Positions 1 through 7,985 of a stretch of 64,000 nt of DNA are shown here, in pieces. Numbering within the stretch: position 1 is the stretch's first letter; each line of letters begins with the position of its first letter. Source of the DNA: JAICMB01 sp963795935 (GTDB lineage Bacteria; Acidobacteriota; Terriglobia; Bryobacterales; Bryobacteraceae); NCBI GenBank assembly GCA_963795935.1, contig CAWCJO010000018.1:1-64000 (forward strand). Reading direction: 5' to 3'. The position numbers were made by a program, and so were the translations under genes. The notes beneath the pieces were generated by a model. That model had not been told where the DNA came from and ran no database searches. It worked only from the letters and a program-made list of their open reading frames with translations.

Positions 1-286
1 GGAGCTATGGAGCGGATTGAGACACCGGCGTTGTGGCGAAACTGCCGGTAACCGAAATCCCCGTTCCTGTGGCCACCGCGCCAGCGCCCTACTCTGCAGC
101 TGGAAAACGCTCATGAAGGAGCTGCCCAAGGAACAGCAAGGCCAAACGCGGCACCTGATGCGGGCCGCCTGGAAGGTAAAGACGGCAGAGGAAGGCGAGA
201 AGCGGCTGGAGCAAATCGCGCGCCTGCTGGAGCGCGATCACGAATCCGCGGCGCGGGGAGCCTGCGTGAAGGAATGAAGGAAATGT
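1..286 (+). pseudogene. IS256-family transposase fragment with intron 3' tail (inverted duplicate)
   Basis: This stretch is a near-identical inverted copy of 3340-3625. The first ~100 bases match the non-coding 3' tail of the group II intron, and the rest encodes part of the C-terminal half of an IS256-type transposase (MKELPKEQQGQ, then a helical stretch). Three small indels separate the copies, including one that breaks the reading frame near 110. Similarity stops at about 286, where the IS3-family element begins. The first base of the window corresponds to 3625, the base directly beside the IS21 target duplication, so this copy probably also abuts an IS21 element outside the window. It cannot encode a working transposase. 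Confidence 0.85.
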
Positions 287-369
287 TTGCGCGGACCCCT
301 CGGCTGAGACAAACAGATAACCCACTGGTCGCCGTTCGCTGAAATTCCCTCGACCGGCAATACTCTTTC

Positions 370-600
370 ATAGCAGACTGATCACATCCGGCGAAGCGGA
401 GGCGGGCTCTGCTGGAGAGCAACTCGCCAAGGAATAGCCGGTGCGACTCATCGCGGACGATGAGCAGGGGCGCGACTCTCTCGCGCCCTTGTGCGAACCT
501 GCAAGGCCGCAGGCGAAGAGCGCCCTCGCCGTCCTCATCAAAAACAACAACATCGGACCGATAGATCGCGCATGCCTTAGAAAACTCATAACGACAGCTC
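370..600 (-). repeat. IS3 tail homologous to the IS21 tail
   Basis: The non-coding tail of the IS3 element, read on the minus strand, is clearly related to the tail downstream of istB (5788-5975). Shared blocks include GAGTTTTCTAAGGCATG near the transposase stop, CGGCTATTCCTTGGCGAGTT and GCCTCCGCTTC. Both copies lie inside the inverted repeats of their respective elements. An open frame here (SDVVVFDEDGEG) is not shared intact by the IS21 copy, so coding is doubtful. Confidence 0.7.
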
Positions 601-604
601 CGGT

Positions 605-1858
605 TCAACCTGCAGCCCGAGGCGCCAGCGCCAGAGAGCGTTCATATTCGGCCGGCGGCACGTACTTCAACGCCGAGTGCAGCCGTTTGCCGTTGTAGAT
701 CGCTTCGATGAACTCGCGGATGCGGACCTGCGCGTCCGACAAGTCGCGGTAATCGGCCCGATACACCTCCTCATATTTGAGTGTCTTCATGAAACTCTCG
801 CATTGGGCGTTGTCGTACGGATTCGCTTTTCGGCTCATGCTGATGCGGATTCCGTCTCGAGCAACAAAGCCGTGTATTCATGACTGGCATATTGTACGCC
901 GCGGTCGGAATGATGCACCAGTTCCGGCGTAATCCGGCGGCACTGCAAGGCCATGCGGAGCGCCGCCACCGTGAGCGAGGCCGCCAGCGTGCGCTCCAGC
1001 GACCAGCCGATCACTTGCCCACAAGCGAAGAACCGGGCCCTTTCCATTGTAATGCCGCCGTGCTCCCCCCGGGCACGCGAGTAGGCGTCCAGAATCACCG
1101 CCAAATAGACGAACTCCTCGGCCAAGCGGATGTAGGTGATGTCGGCAACCCACAACTGATCCGTGCCCGCCGGCTCCAGTTGCCCGGCCAAGTTGGGATA
1201 AACCATGAAGCTGTGTTTGGAATCGGTGGTAACCACGAAACTGCGCTGGCGCAGGCACAGCAGATTGTCCTCCCGCATAATGCGCTGCACGCGCTTGCGG
1301 TTCACTCGCCAGCCGCGGCGCTTCAACTCCGCCGCGATCCGGCGGCTGCCATATGCCGCCATATCGACTGCGATCTTCTGAATTTCATGCCGCAGGCCGA
1401 TCTCCTTCGGCGTGCGCCGCGTCTCCACCGCTTCCCGGAAGCGGTAGAATCCCCCCCGGCTGACGCTGCCGGAATTGCACATTTGTTGCACCGTTAAGCT
1501 CCCGCCCGCGTCTGTTTCTTTTTCGATCTGCCGGTAGATGTCGCGCCGCCATGCAGTGCCCGCAGCAGGCGCTGCTCCTCTGCCACGCTGCAAGGCCCTT
1601 TTTAAAAAATCGATCTCCATTTGTTGCCGGCCGATCTTGCGCTCCAGTTCGGCCACCCGGCTTTCTTCCTCCCGTCGCACTCCGGCGCCGCCGAAAGCCC
1701 GCTCCCCATGTTCTTGCAGCTCCCGCCGCCAGCGATGCAGATCGCTGGGGTGAACTTCGCAGGCCCGGGCCACGTGAGCGATCGTGTCGCCCGCTTCCAG
1801 CCGGCGCACGGCCCCCCAGCTTGAACTCCTTTGAAAACTTCCGTCGAGACAAACTCAT
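605..1858 (-). pseudogene. IS3-family transposase (fused OrfAB), frameshifted
   Basis: Read across three frames, this is a complete IS3-type transposase of roughly 415 residues. The N-terminal helix-turn-helix part starts MSLSRRKFSKEFKLG. Next come a leucine-rich coiled coil, an HTH_21 segment (YGSRRIAAELKRRGW) and the rve catalytic core with the DDE triad (WVADITYI, HSDRGVQY, and a Glu in NAQCESFMKTLK). A G6 run near 1820 has one base too many, and one base is missing near 860 just before MSRKANPYDN. A 20-residue in-frame insertion (1015-1074) follows LDAYSR inside the catalytic core. Because of these lesions the copy is probably inactive unless the indels are sequencing errors. Confidence 0.85.
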
Positions 1859-1953
1859 GATTTCCCCTTTGGATGAATCTTAGAGGTTATCTGGTTGTCT
1901 CAGTTTAAGGGTCCACTCCATAGCGACCGTTTTTATCGTGAGACTTGATAGTC

Positions 1954-1973
1954 TGTTGTCAAATATGACAACA
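1954..1973. promoter_or_regulatory. Palindromic operator upstream of higBA
   Basis: A perfect 8-bp inverted repeat, TGTTGTCA and TGACAACA around a 4-base AATA loop, ends 9 bases before the chosen higB start. Flanking GTCTG/CAGAC bases extend the symmetry imperfectly. Position and form fit the binding site of the HigA antitoxin for autoregulation; this role is inferred. Confidence 0.55.
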
Positions 1974-1982
1974 TCAGACCGG

Positions 1983-2336
1983 ATGGCCGAGAGCCGAAAA
2001 ACCAGGCCTGTTTCATGGATCAAAGCCGCACTTAAGGACTTTCAGGAGTTTCCCGAGGGCGCCAAAAGCGTATTCTTGGGTGCGCTCACGATCGCAGCGG
2101 AAGGCGGAAAGGCGGACATCGCCAAACCGTTGCACGGTTTCGGTTCTGGCGTGCTGGAGATCGCCCTGGCGTATCGCGGTGATGCCTTTCGCGTGGTCTA
2201 TGCTGTCCAACTCGCGGATGAGATTTGGGTGATCCACGCATTCCAGAAGAAATCGAAGCAGGGCATCAAGACGCCGAAACACGAGATCGACCTGGTGAAG
2301 GAGCGGTTGAAACGATTGAAGGAGGCCCTCAGATGA
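1983..2336 (+). CDS. higB: HigB-like toxin (RelE/Gp49 superfamily)
   Basis: A 117-residue protein of the phage-derived Gp49/HigB toxin family, whose members cleave mRNA at the ribosome. It shows the usual order: an N-terminal RPVSWIKAALKDFQEFP helix, a central strand pair (VLEIALAYRGDAFRVVY) and the hallmark C-terminal WVIHAFQKKSKQGIKTP segment, followed by a basic helix. ATG 1983 was chosen because an earlier in-frame ATG at 1965 lies inside the palindromic operator. The stop overlaps the start of the downstream antitoxin by 4 bp (ATGA), giving the toxin-first order typical of higBA. The frame is intact. Confidence 0.85.
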   Translation: MAESRKTRPVSWIKAALKDFQEFPEGAKSVFLGALTIAAEGGKADIAKPLHGFGSGVLEIALAYRGDAFRVVYAVQLADEIWVIHAFQKKSKQGIKTPKHEIDLVKERLKRLKEALR

Positions 2337-2659
2337 AAGGCGAAAAACTGGAGTTGGTTCGCGGCAGCGGGAACGTATTCCGAGACCTTGGTCGCGAGAA
2401 TGCCGATATCGAGCAGTTGAAGGCGCTCCTGGCGGCGGAAATTATAAAGACGCTGGATCGTGACGAACTGACCGTGCGGGCCGCCCACGCCCAGACGGGC
2501 TTCGCGGCGGCGGACTTTTCTCGTATCCGGAACGCCGATCTCGGCAGGTTCACGGCGGATCGATTGATGTCGATCTTAAACCGCCTTGGTTCGCGAGTCG
2601 AGGTGAAAATCCGAGTACGCCCTCTGGAACCTATACGGGGGAGCGAGGCCAGAGCGTAG
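2333..2659 (+). CDS. higA: HigA-like antitoxin, XRE-type HTH
   Basis: A 108-residue partner of HigB. The C-terminal two thirds form a helix-turn-helix of the HigA2/XRE type: LTVRAAHAQTGFAAADFSRIRN is the DNA-binding core and FTADRLMSILNRLGSRVEV the following helices. The N-terminal part (VFRDLGRENADIEQLKALLA) is the segment that in this family contacts the toxin and resembles MazE/HigA neutralising helices. Translation is coupled to higB by the 4-bp overlap. It is expected to bind the toxin and repress from the palindrome at 1954-1973. Confidence 0.85.
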   Translation: MKGEKLELVRGSGNVFRDLGRENADIEQLKALLAAEIIKTLDRDELTVRAAHAQTGFAAADFSRIRNADLGRFTADRLMSILNRLGSRVEVKIRVRPLEPIRGSEARA

Positions 2660-2775
2660 CGGTCTGCATCCCCGCCGATGGCCGCAGGCGCGCGTTCGCG
2701 CGGGGGAAAGTCGCCCACCCGAATCATTTTTCCGCCGCCGGCTCGCGGGGTTTGCATCTGGAGAAGAGCACCGGG

Positions 2776-2880
2776 GTTTCCAGTAAGGTTCCAGTAATTT
2801 TCCAGGAAGTTTACAGAAAGTTTCCACTTCCGCGCCTCGTTCAGGCGGTTTCCAAGAAGTTTTCAGTTTGTTTCCAAACG
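2776..2880. repeat. Eight 11-bp iteron-like repeats (GTTTCCAGNAA)
   Basis: Five units lie head to tail at 2776, 2787, 2798, 2809 and 2820, and three more at 2848, 2859 and 2870. Examples are GTTTCCAGTAA, GGTTCCAGTAA, TTTTCCAGGAA, GTTTACAGAAA and GTTTCCAAGAA. The 11-bp period is about one helical turn and is not a multiple of three, so the pattern acts at DNA level and not through a protein. The surrounding 2660-3025 stretch holds no convincing gene; a 63-codon open frame crossing the repeats has no protein-like character. Confidence 0.75.
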
Positions 2881-3072
2881 GCCGCACTCCCCGACGGCAG
2901 CAACGATCATTCAACTGCAACTGAGACCGGTAGTGGAACATAAGGAAATTGGCGGACACGCGCTCGCTGCCGCGCGAACTTCTGGACGTGGTTTTAACGG
3001 GTTAGAGTGGCGGACAAAATCGGAAGGCGTCCCGAGTTTAGTTGAAGGTTGATGGGGGCGGCTGAGTTCATG

Positions 3073-3525
3073 TTACGCTACGTTCTCCTTTTTCGCTGAC
3101 TTGGTTTCCCGGCCAAGGATCGCGGCCAAAGCCCACAGATGCTCATAACCATCGATACGGTGAAAATGCTTTTCAGTGAGTAACCAGGCCGATGCCACCC
3201 AACGCTCCACCATGTCGCTGTCGCGCCAGCGGCTCACGTTATCCGTGCGATGACGAACTCCACTGTGTGGGCTTTCAATGAGGTTGGTGGTAGCCAGGCA
3301 CTTGTGCAAGCTTACCGGGATTTGAAGCCTCTGCAACGTGAACATTTCCTTCATTCCTTCACGCAAGCTCCGCGCCGCGGATTCGTGATCGCGCTCCAGC
3401 AGGCGCGCGATTTGCTCCAGCCGCTTCTCACCTTCCTCTGCCGTCTTTACCTTCCAGGCCGCCCGCATCAGGTGCCGCGTTTGGCCTTGCTGTTCCTTGG
3501 GCAGCTCCTTCATGACGTTTTCCAG
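3073..3525 (-). pseudogene. IS256-family transposase, C-terminal part
   Basis: This encodes the last ~150 residues of an IS256 (mutator-like) transposase. It begins at LENVMKELPKEQQGQ, continues through the helical domain, and contains the third catalytic residue in TTNLIESPHSGVRHR (the Glu of the DDE triad). It ends with the WVASAWLLTEKHF and Trp-rich tail typical of the family. The segment upstream of the codons for LENV is not transposase but intron 3' tail. The N-terminal part with both catalytic Asp residues is at 7986-8817. The gene can be whole only if the intron splices out. Confidence 0.85.
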
Positions 3526-3752
3526 CTGCAGAGTAGGGCGCTGGCGCGGTGGCCACAGGAACGGGGATTTCGGTTACCGGCAGCTTTCGCCACAACGCCG
3601 GTGTCTCAATCCGCTCCATAGCTCCGTCTTGTCAGCGCCGGTGCAAAAATCCCCATAGTGCCGGTTGAAAATTCCCCAGCTCCTCCGAACGGTGGTGTAA
3701 CCCCCGACTCTGGAATACAGAGGAGGGCGAAACTCTGTTTAGGGGAAAAGAC

Positions 3753-4979
3753 GTGGAAGACATCAACCAACTCAAGCGAGAAGGGCTGAGTATTCTGGCG
3801 ATCAGCAATTTGACGGGCTATGATCGCAAGACCATCCGGAAATATCTGTTGGAGCCGGAGGCAAGGCCGGCGTACGGACCAAGGCCGGCTCCGGTGAGCA
3901 AGTTGGCGCCATTTGAGCCGTTCCTGCGAGAACGTTTGAAGGCCGGCGTTTGGAATGGGAGGGTATTGCTTCGGGAGCTGCGTTCCCGCAGCTACACGGG
4001 CGGCTACACGATCTTGACGGACTGGTTGAGACCGCAGCGTGAGGCCGCGCATGTGATCGCAGTACGGCGGTTTGAAACGGCGGCGGGCAAACAGGCGCAA
4101 GTGGATTGGGGTCACTTGGGCTCGCTCTCAAAAGACAGCGGAAAGCATGCTCTGTGGGGCTTCACAATGACGCTAGGCTACAGCCGGAGAATGATGGCTG
4201 AAGCGGCGACGGATCAGAAACTGGGGACGCTGTTGCGCATGCATGAGGCGGCTTTCCAGGAGCTGGGTGGTGTACCGGAAGAGATTCTCTACGACCGCAT
4301 GAAGACGGTCTGGATGGGCGCTGACGAACGCGGTGAGATCATCTGGAACGCCCTCTTTCTCGACTTCGCGCGGTACTGGGGTTTCCGGCCGCGACTGTGC
4401 CGCCCGTACCGCGCCCAGACCAAAGGCAAGATCGAGTCGGGCGTGAAATATGTACGGCGGAATTTCCTTTGCGGACTGCTGGGACGTGAGCCGGGCAACC
4501 TCGCCGACTTCAATGCTGAGTTGCGTCGCTGGGTGTCGGAAGTAGCCAATCAGCGTGTGCACGGCACGACACACGAGCAGGTACTGATGCGTTGGGAGGA
4601 GGATCGCGTGAAGCTGCAGCCGGTCAACGGACGCCCGGCCTGTCCAAACCGCGACGATGAGCAGCGCAAGGTGGCGCGTGACGCTTACGTTTCCTGGCAG
4701 GGAAGCCGCTATTCGGTGCCGTGGCAATATGCCGGCAAAGAGGTCTGGGTGCGCGAGCAGGGCGGTGACGTGGAAGTTCGCTACGGGGCCGAGCGCATCG
4801 CCTTACATGCGCAGGCAGCGGGACGTCATCAGATCGTCACGCAAAGTGAGCATCACCAGGGCATCCCGCTCGGGAATGCGCGTACGGGAAAAACGCTAAT
4901 CCACATTCAGCAGGGTGCGCCCGTTGTGGAACAGCGGCCGCTCGAAGCTTATGAAAGCCTGGCCGGGGGAGGTGCGTGA
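3753..4979 (+). CDS. istA: IS21 transposase IstA
   Basis: A 408-residue IS21 transposase. The N-terminal helix-turn-helix (INQLKREGLSILAISNLTG, GYDRKTIRKYL) binds the terminal repeats. The rve catalytic core follows with the DDE residues in AQVDWGHLG, EILYDRMKTV and KGKIESGVKYVRRNF. The C-terminal IstA beta-barrel region (SWQGSRYSVPWQYAGKEVWV) is present. The start is a GTG, the first codon in frame before the helix-turn-helix. The stop overlaps the istB start by 4 bp, the usual translational coupling. Length is normal for the compact IstA class. Confidence 0.93.
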   Translation: MEDINQLKREGLSILAISNLTGYDRKTIRKYLLEPEARPAYGPRPAPVSKLAPFEPFLRERLKAGVWNGRVLLRELRSRSYTGGYTILTDWLRPQREAAHVIAVRRFETAAGKQAQVDWGHLGSLSKDSGKHALWGFTMTLGYSRRMMAEAATDQKLGTLLRMHEAAFQELGGVPEEILYDRMKTVWMGADERGEIIWNALFLDFARYWGFRPRLCRPYRAQTKGKIESGVKYVRRNFLCGLLGREPGNLADFNAELRRWVSEVANQRVHGTTHEQVLMRWEEDRVKLQPVNGRPACPNRDDEQRKVARDAYVSWQGSRYSVPWQYAGKEVWVREQGGDVEVRYGAERIALHAQAAGRHQIVTQSEHHQGIPLGNARTGKTLIHIQQGAPVVEQRPLEAYESLAGGGA

Positions 4980-5797
4980 TGACCACCCTCGAACGGCTGC
5001 GGACAACTCTAACGATGTTGAATCTGACCGCCATTGACGCACGGCTGGAAGCACTGCTGGAGAACGCTTCCAAGCAAGATCCTGCATATGGCGATTTCCT
5101 GCTCGAGGTCATGAGCACGGAGGCCGATGCGCGCCGCCAGCGCTATCTCAAGACCAGGCTGCAACTGGCCCATCTGCCGTACGTGAAGACTTTCGATCAG
5201 TTCGACTTCGCTTTTCAGCCCTCGATTGATGAGCGGCAGATCCGCGAACTCCGTACGCTGCGGTTCGTGCATGAAGCGTCCAACGTGATTCTATTGGGGC
5301 CGCCGGGAGTGGGAAAAACTCATCTGGCTGTGGCGCTGGCGGAAACCGCGATCCAGTCGGGCCAGGCCGCCTACTTCATGACGGCGCACGATCTGGTGAC
5401 TGATCTTGGACGGGCGTACCGTGAAGGACGCCTGGATCGGCGCTTGCGAATCTATCTCGCGCCCAAGGTGCTGATCATCGACGAAATGGGATATCTGCCG
5501 CTCGACGAACTGGGCGCGACGATCTTTTTTCAACTGGTCAGCGCCCGTTACGAAAGAGGCAGCATCATTCTGACTTCCAACAAGAGCTATGGCGAATGGG
5601 GCTCGATCTTTGGAGACCCGATCATCGCCACCGCGATCCTCGATCGCCTGCTACACCATTCGACTACGCTGAACATCCGCGGCGAAAGTTACCGGCTCAA
5701 AGAACGCCGCAAGGCCGGCTTGATTCCTTTGCCGTCACAACAGCCGGAGGAATCGCGGGCTGTCGCCCCGAGTGGCCGTGCCAAGCGGAGCATTTGA
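4976..5797 (+). CDS. istB: IS21 helper ATPase IstB
   Basis: A 273-residue AAA+ ATPase of the IstB/DnaC type, which assists IstA in target selection and transposition. It has an N-terminal IstB domain (TMLNLTAIDARLEALLENAS), the Walker A motif GPPGVGKTHLA at about residue 107, and Walker B VLIIDEMGYLPLD at about 170. The sensor region IILTSNKSYGEWG and the C-terminal arginine-rich LLHHSTTLNIRGESYRLK segment complete it. It starts inside the end of istA and is open to its stop. A non-coding tail of about 215 bases separates it from the element's right end. Confidence 0.93.
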   Translation: MMTTLERLRTTLTMLNLTAIDARLEALLENASKQDPAYGDFLLEVMSTEADARRQRYLKTRLQLAHLPYVKTFDQFDFAFQPSIDERQIRELRTLRFVHEASNVILLGPPGVGKTHLAVALAETAIQSGQAAYFMTAHDLVTDLGRAYREGRLDRRLRIYLAPKVLIIDEMGYLPLDELGATIFFQLVSARYERGSIILTSNKSYGEWGSIFGDPIIATAILDRLLHHSTTLNIRGESYRLKERRKAGLIPLPSQQPEESRAVAPSGRAKRSI

Positions 5798-6012
5798 GTT
5801 TTCTAAGGCATGGGCAAATCTATCAATCCGATGTATGTTGTTTTGAAGATCCAGGGCGAGGCCATCTCTGGCTCCGCCCCGGGCCTCATCGTCTTGATGA
5901 GTTTGCAGTCGGCTATTCCTTGGCGAGTTGCACTCCTGCATTGCTCGCCTCCGCTTCACCGGCTGGATTTTATGTACCAGCTGCCAGCCGGATCTGTAAA
6001 CCACCACCTTGC
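5788..6012 (+). repeat. IS21 tail shared with the IS3 tail
   Basis: Downstream of istB, still inside the IS21 ends, lies a stretch related to 370-600 of the IS3 element. It shares GAGTTTTCTAAGGCATG, an ATCTATC/TCCGATGT block, CGGCTATTCCTTGGCGAGTT and GCCTCCGCTTC in the same order. No intact shared reading frame is visible. The two host elements belong to unrelated transposase families, so the tail is either captured cargo or an old repeat. Confidence 0.65.
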
Positions 6013-6087
6013 GAGGGCTGGGGAATTTTCGACCGGAACTTTGGGGAATTTTCAACCGGTATTGACAGTCTCCAGCACCCCCTCATC

Positions 6088-6120
6088 GAACCGTACGTGA
6101 AGTTTTCCCTCATACGGCTC
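6088..6120 (-). ncRNA. Group II intron domain V
   Basis: On the minus strand, GAGCCGTATGAGGG and CACGTACGGTTC form the 33-nt domain V hairpin, with the AGC-type catalytic triad near its 5' base and a GAAA tetraloop-like turn. It lies 25 bases after the reverse transcriptase stop, which is the standard position. It identifies the surrounding element as a group II intron and its strand. Confidence 0.9.
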
Positions 6121-6145
6121 TCCGGGAGCCTTCCCCCGACGGCAT

Positions 6146-7432
6146 TCAGCTCGTATGCACAATCCGACCCTGCGTCGAGTACAGGCCAGCCTTTCTCCAG
6201 TAGGCCAGTGGCGTCTTCCAGAACGCCCGTCGTCTGCGCTGATGCTTGGCCTGCAACCAACGTCGAAGTTTCCATGTAACATATTGATCCACCTTCCGAA
6301 AATGTTGGGCGGAGTTGAGCCAGCCAAAGTAGGCCGACCATCCCCGCAGTATCGGGTTCAGCCGGTCCAACTTCTCCTGCAGCGTCGGGCGGTTATCACG
6401 GCCGATAGCCGCTTTCACCTTGTCCCGAATCCGCTGCATCGATCGTTGCGACGGCCAGCAGTAGCAAAACCACTTGCTGACATCGCGCCGCGAGGGCTGT
6501 TTCCGAAAGTGCACCCCCAGAAAGTCGAAGCCATCCTTTGCATCGACGCTGCGAGTCTTGTCTTCATTGACAGTCACCCGCAGCCGCGCCAGGAACTGCC
6601 TCAGCTTCGGCATGTATACCTCTGGCGGCTTCCATCGGCACAGCACCACCAGGTCATCGGCATAGCGGACCATCTTCGTCGCCTTCACCTCCCGCTCCCA
6701 GTACAGATCGAGCGGGTGCAAGTAGATGTTGGACAGCAGCGGCGAGATCACTGCCCCTTGCGGGGAGCCGACCATGGTCTCTTCCAGAATCCCGCCGTGC
6801 ATCACTCCGGCCTTCAACCACAATCTGATCAGCCGCAGCACGCGCGGATCACGGACCCGCCGTTGTACCAGCTTGACCAAAATTTCGTGGTCAATCGTGT
6901 CGAAGTAATTTTTGAGATCCAAGTCGATGACTTTGTCGTAGCCGTAGGTTACCCATTTGCGGAGATCGTAGATCGCTTGCTTGGCGCTCCGTTTGGGCCG
7001 GAACCCATACGATCCCGGTCGGAAGCTGGCTTCAAACAGCGGCTCGATTACAACCTTCACCGCCGCCTGTGCGACTCGATCCTTTACTCCTGGGATTCCC
7101 AGCGGTCTTTGCCGCCCGTCGGGCTTAGGGATGAACACCCGGCGCACCGGTTGGGGCCGGTATCGCTGCTGTATCAGTTCCTCCCGCAGTTCCAGAAGAA
7201 ACCATAGCGTTCCCCTCGCCTCGATCGATTCAATGGTTTCACCATCGACGCCCGCGGCTCCGCGGTTACGCCGAACTTGCTCCCATGCAAACCACAACAC
7301 CTCCAAACTGCAGACCTTGTCAAACAGAACTCCGAACGTTCGTTGCGGCTGAGCCTTGGCCGCTCGGTATAGCTTCCTCTGAAGTACACGGACCTTTTCT
7401 AACGTCGTGCGTTGAGCCTCATCGGCAGTCAC
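6146..7432 (-). CDS. ltrA: Group II intron reverse transcriptase/maturase
   Basis: A 428-residue intron-encoded protein, open throughout. The reverse transcriptase blocks are in order: NRGAAGVDGETIESIE, RRVFIPKPDGRQRPLGIP, GSYGFRPKRSAKQAI, DLDLKNYFDTIDHE, GSPQGAVISPLLSNIYLH and the catalytic MVRYADDLVVLC. FDFLGVHFRK comes next. A group II maturase (domain X) region with NPILRGWSAYFGW closes the protein. There is no C-terminal HNH endonuclease. It normally binds the intron RNA for splicing and primes reverse transcription at the target. The protein may still be functional even though its own intron RNA is split by IS21. Confidence 0.93.
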   Translation of the reverse strand: MTADEAQRTTLEKVRVLQRKLYRAAKAQPQRTFGVLFDKVCSLEVLWFAWEQVRRNRGAAGVDGETIESIEARGTLWFLLELREELIQQRYRPQPVRRVFIPKPDGRQRPLGIPGVKDRVAQAAVKVVIEPLFEASFRPGSYGFRPKRSAKQAIYDLRKWVTYGYDKVIDLDLKNYFDTIDHEILVKLVQRRVRDPRVLRLIRLWLKAGVMHGGILEETMVGSPQGAVISPLLSNIYLHPLDLYWEREVKATKMVRYADDLVVLCRWKPPEVYMPKLRQFLARLRVTVNEDKTRSVDAKDGFDFLGVHFRKQPSRRDVSKWFCYCWPSQRSMQRIRDKVKAAIGRDNRPTLQEKLDRLNPILRGWSAYFGWLNSAQHFRKVDQYVTWKLRRWLQAKHQRRRRAFWKTPLAYWRKAGLYSTQGRIVHTS

Positions 7433-7985
7433 GAAATCCCTCCTTCTTCGTCAGCATGGCTCGAGTTGAGGCCCTTCGCTCCGGCGGGTTTTGCTGTCCG
7501 CGCCTTCATCGCTACGATATGGCCTCTTCCGACTTCCCGCCCGGCATCGCCGCCTACTTCGGCTTATGCCTTATAAGGCCGCTTACGGCGGCGGAGTATC
7601 CGCCGACCGCGCGGGATCTCGACCGTTCCCTCACCGTTCCTTCCATTCATGCCGTTGCTTGAAACACCGGGGATGACGACTGTTTCCCTTCCCTACGCAT
7701 CCACAGCCGTTGCTGTCTTCGCCCATACACAGGAGGCTCGACCATCCCATTCCCGAACTCTCCCAGTAATACCCGTTCGAGATGCCATGACGGCGCCATA
7801 CATTCCCTCTCGGTACGGCCTGAACTTTTGCCCGTGCCTCCGGACTGGGTACTGAGGCTACGTGTCGGATCTGCTTCGACATGGCAAGTTACCTCGCCAT
7901 GCCTGACCCCAGGCTACCGGGCTCATAGGGACTTGCCCGGAAGGGGACGTTTCACCCCTCTGGAAAGGCGGGTCTCGGCCCGCGA

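Larger units (their letters stand above)
292..1915 (-). mobile_element. IS3-family insertion sequence
   Basis: The element is bounded by imperfect inverted repeats of about 30 bp. The left end (from 292) reads GGACCCCTCGGCTGAGACAA followed by a CAGATAACC block; the right end (to 1915), read on the minus strand, gives GGACCCTTAAACTGAGACAA followed by the same CAGATAACC block. It holds one transposase reading unit on the minus strand and a ~290-base 3' tail (313-604). I see no convincing target duplication. The left end sits in an IS256 fragment that does not resume on the right, so a deletion or rearrangement followed insertion. Confidence 0.85.
3630..6067 (+). mobile_element. IS21-family insertion sequence with 4-bp target duplication
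   Basis: The ends match as inverted repeats. The left end begins TGTCAGCGCCGG and contains GCCGGTTGAAAATTCCCCA; the right end, read on the minus strand, begins TGTCAATACCGGTTGAAAAT and contains a second GAAAATTCCCCA block. Such doubled terminal repeats are usual for IS21 elements. The 4 bases GTCT flank the element on both sides (3626-3629 and 6068-6071) as a target duplication. Both genes, istA and istB, are open throughout, so this is the youngest and probably still competent element of the nest. It lies in domain VI of the group II intron. Confidence 0.92.
3526..7985 (-). mobile_element. Group II intron interrupting an IS256 transposase gene
   Basis: Read on the minus strand, the intron enters after the codons for VQRCRNH of the transposase and leaves just before LENVMKELP. 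Both edges are uncertain by about 15 bases because I could not place the 5' GUGYG end securely. The 5' RNA domains (about 7433-7985) precede the reverse transcriptase ORF, and domain V is clear at 6088-6120. Domain VI can be traced as a stem between the bases just after domain V (GGGGGTGCTGG) and a CCAGCGCCC block near 3535, but it is split by the IS21 element at 3630-6067. Splicing and mobility are therefore probably lost. Confidence 0.8.

Noticed and set aside
111..608. A 165-codon frame (SDVVVFDEDGEG) in the IS3 tail
   Set aside because: It runs across the IS boundary and its homologue in the IS21 tail does not keep the frame, so the similarity is at DNA level only.
1815..1825. G6 run in the IS3 gene as a programmed frameshift site
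   Set aside because: It lies in the first 20 codons, not at the OrfA-OrfB junction where IS3 elements shift, and OrfA and OrfB are already fused in one frame here. A homopolymer error is simpler.
6155..7207. A 350-codon open frame opposite the intron reverse transcriptase
   Set aside because: It is the antisense shadow of a well-supported RT with all motifs; its translation has no domain character.
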